NCBI GenBank assembly: GCA_023228285.1
Contig: JALOBM010000018.1
Coordinates: forward strand, 1 to 40,005
Length of the DNA: 40,005 nt
Source: Candidatus Cloacimonadota bacterium
Lineage (GTDB): Bacteria > Cloacimonadota > Cloacimonadia > Cloacimonadales > Cloacimonadaceae
Direction of reading: 5' to 3'
Below are positions 23,751 to 30,454 of the stretch, in pieces. The translations under genes and the position numbers were made by a program. The notes beneath the pieces were generated by a model. It did not search any database. It was not told the DNA's origin and saw only the letters and a list, made by a program, of their open reading frames with translations. Every line of letters begins with the position of its first letter. Position 1 is the stretch's first letter.

Positions 23751-24446
23751 ATGAAGAAATGTATGCTAGTATTCTTCCTGATACCAATGATTGTGATCGT
23801 TGCTTTATTCATAGGATGCTCAGGTAAGGCAACAAGTAATGCAACTCAAATTAAGAGTGCCGATCTTGAACAAATCTGCTGTGACCATGATATGATTTTG
23901 AGCTATCTTAAGGAAAACATGGTGTTTAGCGGTACTGAGGGCGACTCCTTAGTGTTTTATGAGGAACTTTCACAAGCTATTGACATGGCCTCGGAAAAAT
24001 TCTCGGCTTATTTCAATATCGACGCAGATGTATTGTATGCTAATTGTATGCTTGCTTATGAGCCATTTAGAATATTGGATAGTAACGTAGATTATGTTCC
24101 TGCTAATTTCGTGAAGTATGACCTCAGTAAGTCTAACCTTTCTTCGAAAGATCAACAATTGATATCTGCTATTACAGAAATGTATGAGAAAGGAGAACAG
24201 TCAGAGGATATATATGAAATGTTGAACACATATAAAGAATATCCCGATTTGTCACAACCAATGAAAGGGTTTGTAGCAATCCTACTTCATGAATGGTCTC
24301 CAGATATGAAAGGACCATTTTTAACGGGATTTTGTGATGCCTTAGGATATGCTATTGGTGCCGGGGCTTGCCCCAATCCTATCGGTGCTTTCGTAATAGG
24401 ACCCGTTGTTGCAGGAAGCGCTTCGCTGATAGCACATCATTTCTGA
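23751..24446 (+). CDS. Lipoprotein of unknown function with glycine-rich hydrophobic C-terminus
   Basis: The start ATG at 23751 follows an agagg site and opens a clear lipoprotein signal (MKKCMLVFFL...ALFIGC, Cys near residue 24); an in-frame upstream start would bury this signal. The mature part (about 25-190) is acidic and helical. The last 35 or so residues are hydrophobic and glycine/alanine-rich (GYAIGAGACPNPIGAFVIG), like a glycine-zipper hairpin or a bacteriocin-like tail. I recognise no family. The gene is visibly more AT-rich than its surroundings and lies in the island between the two wrbA 3'-end copies, which suggests horizontal origin. It may form a pair with the next gene. Confidence 0.7.
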   Translation: MKKCMLVFFLIPMIVIVALFIGCSGKATSNATQIKSADLEQICCDHDMILSYLKENMVFSGTEGDSLVFYEELSQAIDMASEKFSAYFNIDADVLYANCMLAYEPFRILDSNVDYVPANFVKYDLSKSNLSSKDQQLISAITEMYEKGEQSEDIYEMLNTYKEYPDLSQPMKGFVAILLHEWSPDMKGPFLTGFCDALGYAIGAGACPNPIGAFVIGPVVAGSASLIAHHF

Positions 24447-24492
24447 GGACATCTAATCTTTTAATCTGATTTAGCCATGAAGGAGATTGATA

Positions 24493-24909
24493 ATGACCGA
24501 ATTTCAATTTAATATGATTGCTCTCCCGCTGATTTATGCTCCATTTGCTTATGGTATTTATGCATCCATAGCATTTTACCGGAAGATACGTTTGGATGAT
24601 GTAGAGTCATGGAAAAAAGCTTGTATCACAACCAATTTATCAGCACATGAATTTATCTTGATATCGCAGAATCTTTGTGCTAATAAAGGATACCAACTTA
24701 TGGACATCAGCATAGTATCAAATGAACTCGTAAAGGTTGTTATCAAAGAAAACCCATCACTATGGTGGTGGAATGGCCAGATTTACTATATCGAATACAA
24801 GGCAGTAGAAAGGCCAGAGGTAGTTTTGTATGCAAGGGGTTGTGTTTTTAAGAAGAACTTGAATCTTTCCAGCTACAAGAATACACTATACTCCTTTATG
24901 AGAATATGA
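24493..24909 (+). CDS. Small protein with one N-terminal membrane segment, unknown function
   Basis: The ATG at 24493 lies 7 bases after aaggag; a TTG at 24487 is less likely. The 138 residues start with a membrane helix (about 6-29, LPLIYAPFAYGIYASIAFY) and continue with a soluble alpha/beta domain containing a triple Trp (PSLWWWNGQIYYIEYK). No family recognised. It follows the lipoprotein gene by 46 bases and shares its AT-rich composition, so the two probably arrived together. A near-perfect palindrome follows the stop. Confidence 0.65.
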   Translation: MTEFQFNMIALPLIYAPFAYGIYASIAFYRKIRLDDVESWKKACITTNLSAHEFILISQNLCANKGYQLMDISIVSNELVKVVIKENPSLWWWNGQIYYIEYKAVERPEVVLYARGCVFKKNLNLSSYKNTLYSFMRI

Positions 24910-24948
24910 AGTAGTTTTTGATGACTGCAAGGAAATCCACCTCTAGAA

Positions 24949-24978
24949 TGAGGCATTGCTTTGTAAAGTAATGCCTCA
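24949..24978 (+). other. 30-nt near-perfect palindrome
   Basis: TGAGGCATTGCTTT, GT, AAAGTAATGCCTCA: 14 paired positions with a single G-T wobble. It lies between the small membrane protein gene and the transposase remnant. No T-run follows on the + strand. It could be a terminator or a mobile-element end. Confidence 0.6.
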
Positions 24979-25020
24979 ATTGTGAAAAGAATTCCAGAAA
25001 ATATGAGATATTGACCCGCA

Positions 25021-25613
25021 GTGATTGTTATCAGGTACAAAGTGACGCTAAGCAAAGCAGAGCGAGATGATCTCGAAAACATTGTTAATAAGGGTACACG
25101 ACCTGTTTCGAGAGTGAAGGATGCTATGATTTTACTCAGTTGTGATGAAGGTAATCAATCTACTGTGTACCCCAACAGAGTGATTAGTGACATCACCCGT
25201 GTGAGCATGAAGACCATCGACAGGGTGAAGAAGAAGTTTGTTGAAGGTTTCGATGTTGTGATGAATCCTGGGAAATCCAGGAGACTGTACGTAAAGAAGT
25301 TCGACGGTGAACTTGATGCACATTTGGTCGCTCTTTGTTGCAGTAAAGCTCCAGATGGCTACGCCAAATGGTCTCTCCGTTTATTGGCTGACAAGATGGT
25401 TGAACTGCAGTATGTTGACGATATATCGCATGAGAGTATCCGACAGATTCTAAAAAAAACAAACTTAAGCCTTGGAAGAGGGAAGGATGGGTTATTCCAC
25501 CGAAGCATTGCGGTGAGTTTGTCGTCCGGATGGTAGCTAAGCACCGAATAAGTACGAACTGGACGGGACTCGTTACCAAGGTCGTCATGTGGCGGAATTA
25601 CTTGCCCGAATGA
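25021..25613 (+). pseudogene. IS630-family transposase, N-terminal part, frameshifted and cut off
   Basis: The first about 145 residues match the helix-turn-helix region of IS630-type transposases (VTLSKAERDDLENIVNKGT, RVKDAMILLS, ISDITRVSMKTIDRVKKKF, WSLRLLADKMVEL, ISHESIRQILKK). Start is GTG at 25021 without a clear binding site. At a run of eight A (25452-25459) the frame is lost: the zero frame ends at 25536, while the -1 frame continues with the expected family sequence (NKLKPWKREGWVIPPKHCGEF). So this is either a one-base deletion or -1 slippage at A_AAA_AAA, a device used by some insertion sequences. After residue about 175 the sequence passes directly into the duplicated wrbA 3' end, so the DDE catalytic domain is missing. 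Confidence 0.88.
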
Positions 25614-25700
25614 AACAATCGTCTCATACCACGTATAGGGGGGCGGAGTAATTCGTCGCCATTTTTTTTATACCGTATCGTAGCATTCCGATGCTACGTC
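25527..25700 (+). repeat. wrbA 3'-end duplication, second copy
   Basis: Direct repeat of 23193-23368. It starts exactly where the transposase similarity stops, at the shared word CGGATGGTAGC, and carries the wrbA end, the G-rich hairpin and the GTAGCAT hairpin. It is a fragment without a start. Confidence 0.92.
25679..25698 (+). repeat. CGTAGCAT-TCCG-ATGCTACG hairpin, copy 2
   Basis: Identical to the copy at 23347-23366, as part of the wrbA 3'-end duplication. Confidence 0.85.
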
Positions 25701-25768
25701 TCTCTTTATACTCGGGAACTATACTTCTATGATTGTATTCACCCAGTAGACTATCCAGATATGAAGCT

Positions 25769-25820
25769 GTTATCATCGTGTTATCATCGAGTGAACACTG
25801 GATGATAACGGCTTTATATC
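25769..25820 (+). repeat. 52-bp dispersed intergenic element, copy 2
   Basis: Starts gttatcatcg and ends ggctttatatc, with two adjacent atcatcg units as in the other copies; the centre (ctggatgataacg) is the most divergent of the three. Confidence 0.75.
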
Positions 25821-25907
25821 GAGTTCGGCACTAGGTTATGTGCACTGGTTGAACTTTCCGCTACGCTTCGCTATAAACGTATCTCCACCAGCTAACCATT
25901 GTTTTTC

Positions 25908-25935
25908 TTGACATATAGCTGGAACCCAAAAAAAT
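25908..25935 (+). promoter_or_regulatory. Candidate promoter of the nadC leader
   Basis: TTGACA (25908-25913) within CTTGACATATA, 16 bases, AAAAAT (25930-25935; 4/6 match). The -10 box is weak, but the shared extended -35 word supports it. Confidence 0.5.
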
Positions 25936-26018
25936 GGCATCTTAGAGAGGTTTTAGAGAATATATGTGTTTGAGAACCAAGATAACTATAGCACTACAAA
26001 ACTTGAAGATAGAGTTTG

Positions 26019-26048
26019 AGCATTTGCATACGCAAGTGCTTTTTTTTT
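26019..26048 (+). terminator. Terminator-type hairpin in the nadC leader, possible attenuator
   Basis: AGCATTTGC / GCAAGTGCT form a 9-bp stem (one G-U pair) with an ATAC loop, followed by nine T. It lies 14 bases before the nadC start codon and about 80 bases after the candidate transcription start. No gene ends just upstream, so it looks like a premature terminator in the leader. A weaker competing stem (CAAaACT / AGaGTTTG, about 25997-26018) lies immediately before it. Confidence 0.75.
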
Positions 26049-26062
26049 GCCTTGGAGGATAG

Positions 26063-26884
26063 ATGCTTATCGATGAGATTATTCGCAAAAGTTTAGAGGA
26101 AGACCTCGGATCAGGTGACATCACTACCAGATACCTGGATCTCGATCCGGCCATTTGCAGCGCATACATGATAGCTAAAGCCGATGGAATTCTTGCTGGC
26201 ACGGACATCGCCAAAGAGGTGTTCAAAGCCGTGGATCCGGAGTTGAAGATTACCCTGTACCGCAAAGATGGAGACATGGTGCATCCCAAAGATGAGATCA
26301 TGCGTGTGGAGGGCAAGCCTTCCAGCATTCTTCAGGCAGAGCGCACAGCTTTGAACTTTCTTCAGCGCCTTTCCGGAATAGCCTCTCAAACCCGCCGTAT
26401 GGTGGACGCAATCGCCGGCACAAACACCAAACTCCTGGATACCCGCAAAACCACTCCGCTCTTGCGCAGCTTGGAAAAATATGCGGTACGGGTGGGGGGC
26501 GGTTTGAACCACAGACACGGCCTTTATGACATGATTATGCTGAAAGAGAACCACATCCGCGCGGCAGGCGGTATCAGCAAAGCAATCCAAAAGATTCAAA
26601 CTCAAAACGCCAGCTACAAGCTTGAGGTGGAAGTTACAAATTTGCAAGAATTGGAAGAAGCGGTGGCGGCTAAGGCGGACAGAGTGATGCTGGACAACAT
26701 GGGCATCAAGGAAATCAAAGCCGCAGTAAAACGCTTTGGGGAAAAAGTGGAACTGGAGATTTCCGGCGGAGTAAACGAAGACAACATATTGCAATATGCC
26801 AGGACGGGCGTGCATTATATTTCCAGCGGAGCCCTCACTCATTCATACAAGTCGCTGGATATCAGCTTGTTATTTAAGGAGTAA
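26063..26884 (+). CDS. nadC: Nicotinate-nucleotide pyrophosphorylase (quinolinate phosphoribosyltransferase)
   Basis: NadC converts quinolinate and PRPP to nicotinate mononucleotide in de novo NAD synthesis. The 273 residues are the normal length and hold the expected landmarks: DLGSGDITTRYL near the N-terminus, AERTALNFLQRLSGIAS, the basic PRPP/quinolinate site LLDTRKTTP, VRVGGGLNHRHGLYDMIMLKENH, the DRVMLDNMG strand and ISGGVNEDNI at the end of the barrel. The start ATG has a cttggagg site. The leader carries a terminator-type hairpin, so expression may be attenuated. nadA and nadB are not in the window. The next gene starts 4 bases after the stop. Confidence 0.95.
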   Translation: MLIDEIIRKSLEEDLGSGDITTRYLDLDPAICSAYMIAKADGILAGTDIAKEVFKAVDPELKITLYRKDGDMVHPKDEIMRVEGKPSSILQAERTALNFLQRLSGIASQTRRMVDAIAGTNTKLLDTRKTTPLLRSLEKYAVRVGGGLNHRHGLYDMIMLKENHIRAAGGISKAIQKIQTQNASYKLEVEVTNLQELEEAVAAKADRVMLDNMGIKEIKAAVKRFGEKVELEISGGVNEDNILQYARTGVHYISSGALTHSYKSLDISLLFKE

Positions 26885-26888
26885 ATAC

Positions 26889-27617
26889 ATGGAATCACAA
26901 TTGCGGACCCTGGAGCAAATGCAGCTTTTGGACAATAAGATCGGCAGATATCGCGTTTTGCAACAGGAATTGCCCAAACAGCTTTCCGAGATCAACGAGC
27001 GTGTGGTACAAGCAACTGCGGACCTCTTGGCTTCTGAAAGTGAAAAAGCCGAAATCAACAAGAAACAACGTGCCCTCGATGCTGAAGTAGATGCCCACAA
27101 AAATCAGATCAAAAAGTACTCCGGTCAGCTTTCCGAGATCAAAACCAACAAAGAATATAAGGCACTGAACAGCGAAATAGCCTATCTGAAAGACAAAATT
27201 TCTGAGATCGAATCGCAAGCCCTGGCCCTGATGGACGAGGAAAGCGAGATCAAAGATAAGATCGAGGTAAACAAAAAAGCCTTACAGGAAGCTGAGGCCA
27301 ACAAACGTGCCAAAGAAGGCGACCTCAAAGCCCAGATCGATTCCCTGGAACAGGAAATCGAAGATACCCGCGCCAATCGCAATAAACTGGCCGTTACCCT
27401 CCCCACTCCACTCATCAAACGCTATGGCAACCTCATCAAACACAAGGATAACCTTGCCGTAGTTTACAATCGTGATGGCTCCTGCGGAGGATGCGGCTTC
27501 GTGCTTCGGCAGCAAATGCGCATAGAACTGCAACTGCGTAAAAAGATAGTCTATTGCGAAAACTGCGGGCGCATCATCATTGATCATTTCAACGATGCTG
27601 TAACCGAGGACGACTAA
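26889..27617 (+). CDS. Coiled-coil protein with C4-type zinc ribbon
   Basis: The 242 residues form a long coiled coil (about 5-165; heptads of Lys, Glu, Leu and Gln) followed by a C-terminal zinc ribbon with Cys199/Cys202 (SCGGCGF) and Cys223/Cys226 (YCENCGR). This is the layout of the widespread DUF164/zf-RING_7 family (CT398-like), thought to bind nucleic acid or act as an adaptor; its cellular role is not settled. The ATG at 26889 lies behind aaggag, which overlaps the nadC stop, and the two genes are clearly one transcript. No terminator could be recognised behind it. Confidence 0.88.
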   Translation: MESQLRTLEQMQLLDNKIGRYRVLQQELPKQLSEINERVVQATADLLASESEKAEINKKQRALDAEVDAHKNQIKKYSGQLSEIKTNKEYKALNSEIAYLKDKISEIESQALALMDEESEIKDKIEVNKKALQEAEANKRAKEGDLKAQIDSLEQEIEDTRANRNKLAVTLPTPLIKRYGNLIKHKDNLAVVYNRDGSCGGCGFVLRQQMRIELQLRKKIVYCENCGRIIIDHFNDAVTEDD

Positions 27618-27677
27618 AAGCGGCGCCCATACCTGAGATTTCTGGATTAGCTTGCCTAAGGGAAAGACATATCGTAT

Positions 27678-27697
27678 CGTAGCATTCCGATGCTACG
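27678..27697 (+). repeat. CGTAGCAT-TCCG-ATGCTACG hairpin, copy 3
   Basis: Identical 20 bases to the copies at 23347 and 25679, here outside any wrbA-like sequence, so the hairpin is dispersed independently. Confidence 0.85.
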
Positions 27698-27793
27698 CAC
27701 CGAATGCATCACATTCAATGAACAGAATTATCTGTGTAAATCCGTTTGATCTGCGTGATCTGCGTGCTATTTATCCTCACATGCTACTAAGGA

Positions 27794-27806
27794 ACAGGGT
27801 GTTTGG
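27794..27806 (+). repeat. 13-bp inverted repeat around the prophage remnant, left arm
   Basis: ACAGGGTGTTTGG; its exact reverse complement lies at 29400-29412. A TTCGACAAGGGG-type motif follows at 27834-27854 and has relatives beside the right arm. Confidence 0.6.
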
Positions 27807-27916
27807 AAATATTTGGTGATTTTTGGGGGTATGTTCGACAAGGGGTTTGGAAAATAGTTTGAGTTTACCTGTATGGATTAGATGATGATTCCCGATAGCT
27901 TAGTTTGAGGTTTTTT

Positions 27917-28174
27917 TCAGTGATTTGATGATGGCTCTTCTGAGCTTTCGTTGTAGAAAAAGGCAGCGAAGGTGTGAAATCCGGCTTTTATCTCGCGCAG
28001 GGAGCCCACCAGGATGGACTGCAGGGTGTCATCCATGAGGAGCTTGATCTTGGCGGATCGTGCTTCCTGGTTCCAGTAATCGACTCCGGAGAGGCTGAGC
28101 GGATCGAGCTCGAGTTCCAGCAGGGAATCTGTCTGGTAGAGGATGGTGGTGATGCGTTTAATTATGAGTTTCAT
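27917..28174 (-). CDS. Small phage-type protein of unknown function
   Basis: An 85-residue product starting at the ATG complementary to 28172-28174, overlapping the end of the preceding - strand gene by 17 bases. Such overlap and order are usual in phage structural operons. The sequence (VDYWNQEARSAKIKLLMDD, SILVGSLREIKAGFHTFAAFFYN) is soluble and mixed alpha/beta, with no family I recognise. It lies in a region with decayed head and tail gene remnants, so it may be a surviving prophage gene. There is no clear binding site upstream, only a short tandem repeat of ttgagag. Confidence 0.5.
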   Translation of the reverse strand: MKLIIKRITTILYQTDSLLELELDPLSLSGVDYWNQEARSAKIKLLMDDTLQSILVGSLREIKAGFHTFAAFFYNESSEEPSSNH

Positions 28175-28994
28175 AATGAGTTGAGAGTTGAGAGTTGAGA
28201 GTTGGGGTCTTGGCGGCTTCGAGTTCCTGGCGGTGGCGGATACACTCGATGTATTTGTTGAAGACATTGTAGTTGAACCAATCGGCATAACGCTCCAGGA
28301 CGATCTTATCGACGGCGAGGATACGCTGTTTGAAGTCTTCGGGGATGGTGTCCCATTCTTCTTCCATACCCAGACGGTTGAACATTTCCAGCTCGTCTGT
28401 AGCATCATCACCCTCGAAGTAGTCGATGATGTATTCATATTGCCTAACTTCTATTTCAGCAACCATTTTAGAAACTCCTTTTGACGTATATTGATCGGTG
28501 AGCATCATAACCTTGCCATGTACATTGGGATCCAGGTTCTGCATTATCTTGTCCATGATTTTGGGATGGAATGTTTTAAGGCGTTTCTTGTCAAGGCTAA
28601 AAACTGCAAAATCATGCATGGGCTTATCATTGATCACTCGCACCCTGGGATCCCATACGTAGAGATTGAGCGTGTGATCACGGGCAGAGATGGCGAGTCC
28701 CATCTGTTTGAGCGGATTCCTTAGTAGATCAGAGACATTAGCCATGTATTCGGCATGGGTGGAGACGCCGAGATCGCTTTTATGCTTTGCCAAGTGATCA
28801 AAGAGTTTATCGCGGGAGGCGAAGTCGTAGTTCATTACCCTGGAGACGATAGCCTCGATATGCTTTTCCTGGGGTTTAATCAGGTTGTTATAGCGATCCA
28901 GGGCGGCATCATAGGGATCGGTAGGCTCAATGTAAGGTATTATCCTGGTACGGCAATTATAATGGTAAGGCGGTAGCGATGATGTTGGTTCCAT
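28158..28994 (-). pseudogene. Phage head-morphogenesis (MuF/SPP1 gp7-like) C-terminal part with extra C-terminal domain
   Basis: The 278-residue frame begins with the signature that normally closes the MuF/gp7 minor head protein domain (SLPPYHYNCRTRIIPYIEP), so the N-terminal domain of several hundred residues is missing. In-frame reading upstream hits a TGA 21 bases before the ATG, and the two other frames each resemble pieces of such a protein, which points to frameshifts and decay. The remainder (about 20-270) contains a helical linker, then a mixed region (NPLKQMGLAISARDHTLNLY, PMHDFAVFSLDKK) reminiscent of the small nuclease-like domains often fused to MuF proteins; that is a weak inference. 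A 3-copy 7-base tandem repeat (ttgagag, about 28181-28201) encodes its LNSQLS-type end. No upstream portal or terminase gene is present. Confidence 0.65.
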
Positions 28995-29039
28995 CTGAAC
29001 ACCAAGCGAAGATCAAGAACACCCCAATCTGTTGCCACT

Positions 29040-29286
29040 CAGATATCCTCCCTCTGGAGCCAGTTGTATAGCAATCTGGCATCAAATAGAGATCAAGCTC
29101 TAAAAGATATGGAAACAAGAGCCAAGAAGGAACTTAAATTCGATGCCTGGCTATACTACCGGCGGCGTGGTGCGTCCAGGAATGCCTGTCCAGCAAGACA
29201 TAGCGATGAACGTTGTACTTAACTGCGAGGGAAAAGCATTAGCAAGAGCCGTCAATAAAGGGAATAAAAAGATCATCTCTACATGA
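29040..29286 (+). pseudogene. Decayed phage tail protein C-terminus (tape-measure-like)
   Basis: Two consecutive frames look coding on the + strand. One (about 29060-29160) gives SNLASNRDQALKDMETRAKK; the other, 29143-29286, gives 47 residues including GYTTGGVVRPGMPV and LNCEGKALARAVNKGNKK. The G-rich turn followed by a LxGxxLARAVxxG ending is what tail tape-measure and related tail proteins commonly show at their C-terminus. A frameshift between the two pieces and the absence of any upstream body mark it as a remnant. It points away from the head gene remnant on the opposite strand, so the prophage was rearranged. The family call rests on a short motif. Confidence 0.5.
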
Positions 29287-29291
29287 TATGA

Positions 29292-29412
29292 TTGTCAAAC
29301 CGCTTGTCGAACAGGGCATCATGATCCCAGATAATTAGCGATTTGTTTGTCAAACCTCTTGACAAATGCCGTGATTTTCAAATGGGTTGTCGAATTTAGC
29401 CAAACACCCTGT
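29292..29412. repeat. Iteron-like motifs and right inverted-repeat arm beside the prophage remnant
   Basis: Three related 20-21 bp words occur within 103 bases: 29292-29311 (ttgtcaaaccgcttgtcgaa), 29346-29366 and 29375-29394. Each is an imperfect palindrome built from TTGTCGAA / TTGACAAA half-sites. A fourth copy lies at 27834-27854 on the left side. The 13-bp arm CCAAACACCCTGT (29400-29412) pairs with 27794-27806. Confidence 0.6.
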
Positions 29413-29455
29413 CACGGGATATTTATCCCTCTTGGCGCAGGTTGAGATTTTTTCC

Positions 29456-29484
29456 TTGACCATTATGTGTTTTTGCTATTTCAT
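29456..29484 (+). promoter_or_regulatory. Candidate promoter of phnD-phnC
   Basis: TTGACC (29456-29461), 17 bases, TTTCAT (29479-29484; 4/6). A consensus-like TATACT lies further down (29491-29496) without a good partner, so the exact start is uncertain. Confidence 0.4.
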
Positions 29485-29520
29485 GCATAGTATACTTAAA
29501 CATGGAGTACAAGACCATTT

Positions 29521-30444
29521 ATGAAAAGAATTCTACTTATTCTAGCCGTTGCTCTGCTGCTTCTGACTGCCTGTCAGAGTGAAAGTGCCCGAATTTCCAA
29601 CGCAAACAAGAAATTGGGAACCCGCCAAAATCCGATCAAGATGTATTTTGTGCCTTCTTTGGAAGCCGGAAAAGTGGTAGCCAGCGGTGAAGCAATTGCC
29701 GAGGCTCTGCACAAAGCGATAGGTTATCATTTCAAAGTGGCAGTACCCACATCGTATGCTGCGGTGATCGAAGCGCTGGGCACCTATCAGGCAGATATCG
29801 CCTGGTTGCCAACTTATGCTTATGTGCTTGCCAAACAGAAGTATGACGCAAATGTGAGGCTGATGACAGTGCGTAACGGTCTCAACAAATACCGGGGTCA
29901 ATTTGTGGCCATGCGGGAAGATATCAAGAGTTTGGAAGATATTGAAGGCAAGATAATTGCCTACACAGATGCCGCTTCCACCTCAGGTTATATATATCCC
30001 TCCGCAATTCTGAAGGAAAAAGGTATAGAGCCCAAAGAACACATCTTTGCCGGTGGTCATCCCCAAGCCATCCTGGCGGTTTACAGCGGTAGGGCGGACG
30101 TGGCATGCAGCTACTGGAGTCCGGCGGATTCCACCGGAATGCCCATGGATGCACGCGAAAAGCTCTACGAGACTCATAAAGATATCTTTGAAAAAGTACG
30201 CATCATAGGCTTCACGGATTGGATTCCCAACGATACTGTCACTTTCCGCAGAAATCTACCGGAAGAGCTGGAAAAAGAAGTGGTGAAAGCACTCTACGAT
30301 TTTGCCCAGACCCCCGAAGGCAGGAGCACTTTGAAAAGCCTCTACGACGTTGATGGGCTGGAACATGCCTCGGATGCGGATTATGACGTGGTTCGCAACT
30401 CCCTGAAAGCTATGAATATGGATCCGGAAACTATGCTGAAATAG
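29521..30444 (+). CDS. phnD: PhnD-type phosphonate/phosphite/phosphate ABC transporter substrate-binding lipoprotein
   Basis: A 307-residue lipoprotein (signal ending LLLLTAC, Cys18) with the periplasmic binding fold of the PhnD family: FVPSLEAGKVVASGEAIAE in the first lobe, VPTSYAAVIEALG, the ligand loop DIAWLPTYAYVLA, TDAASTSGYIYPSAIL in the hinge region and a second-lobe segment GRADVACSYWSP. These are the usual PhnD landmarks, including the SGY(I/L)xP motif. The true ligand (phosphonate, phosphite, phosphate or another oxyanion) cannot be told from sequence. The ATP-binding gene follows after 10 bases, but no permease gene is next to the pair. The ribosome binding site (ggag) is unusually far, 13 bases, from the ATG. 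Confidence 0.88.
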   Translation: MKRILLILAVALLLLTACQSESARISNANKKLGTRQNPIKMYFVPSLEAGKVVASGEAIAEALHKAIGYHFKVAVPTSYAAVIEALGTYQADIAWLPTYAYVLAKQKYDANVRLMTVRNGLNKYRGQFVAMREDIKSLEDIEGKIIAYTDAASTSGYIYPSAILKEKGIEPKEHIFAGGHPQAILAVYSGRADVACSYWSPADSTGMPMDAREKLYETHKDIFEKVRIIGFTDWIPNDTVTFRRNLPEELEKEVVKALYDFAQTPEGRSTLKSLYDVDGLEHASDADYDVVRNSLKAMNMDPETMLK

Positions 30445-30454
30445 GTGATACTGT

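Larger units (their letters stand above)
25614..26062. other. Gene-free stretch: duplicate tail, 52-bp element and nadC leader
   Basis: No independent gene is evident. It includes the rest of the wrbA duplicate, a GTAGCAT hairpin, the second 52-bp element, and a promoter-leader-hairpin arrangement in front of nadC. Confidence 0.6.
27618..27916. other. Gene-free stretch with hairpin repeat and CGCAGAT words
   Basis: Nothing gene-like is visible. It contains the third GTAGCAT hairpin, a tract at 27740-27775 whose reverse complement repeats the CGCAGAT words seen at 20955, and the left half of the inverted repeats around the prophage remnant. Confidence 0.55.

Noticed and set aside
27618..27700. 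RNase P RNA behind the zinc-ribbon gene
   Set aside because: That neighbourhood occurs in some bacteria, but none of the conserved RNase P RNA core words is present here.
29292..29394. CRISPR-like reading of the three related 20-bp motifs
   Set aside because: Spacing is irregular (34 and 8 bases between units), units differ, and there are no cas genes in the window.
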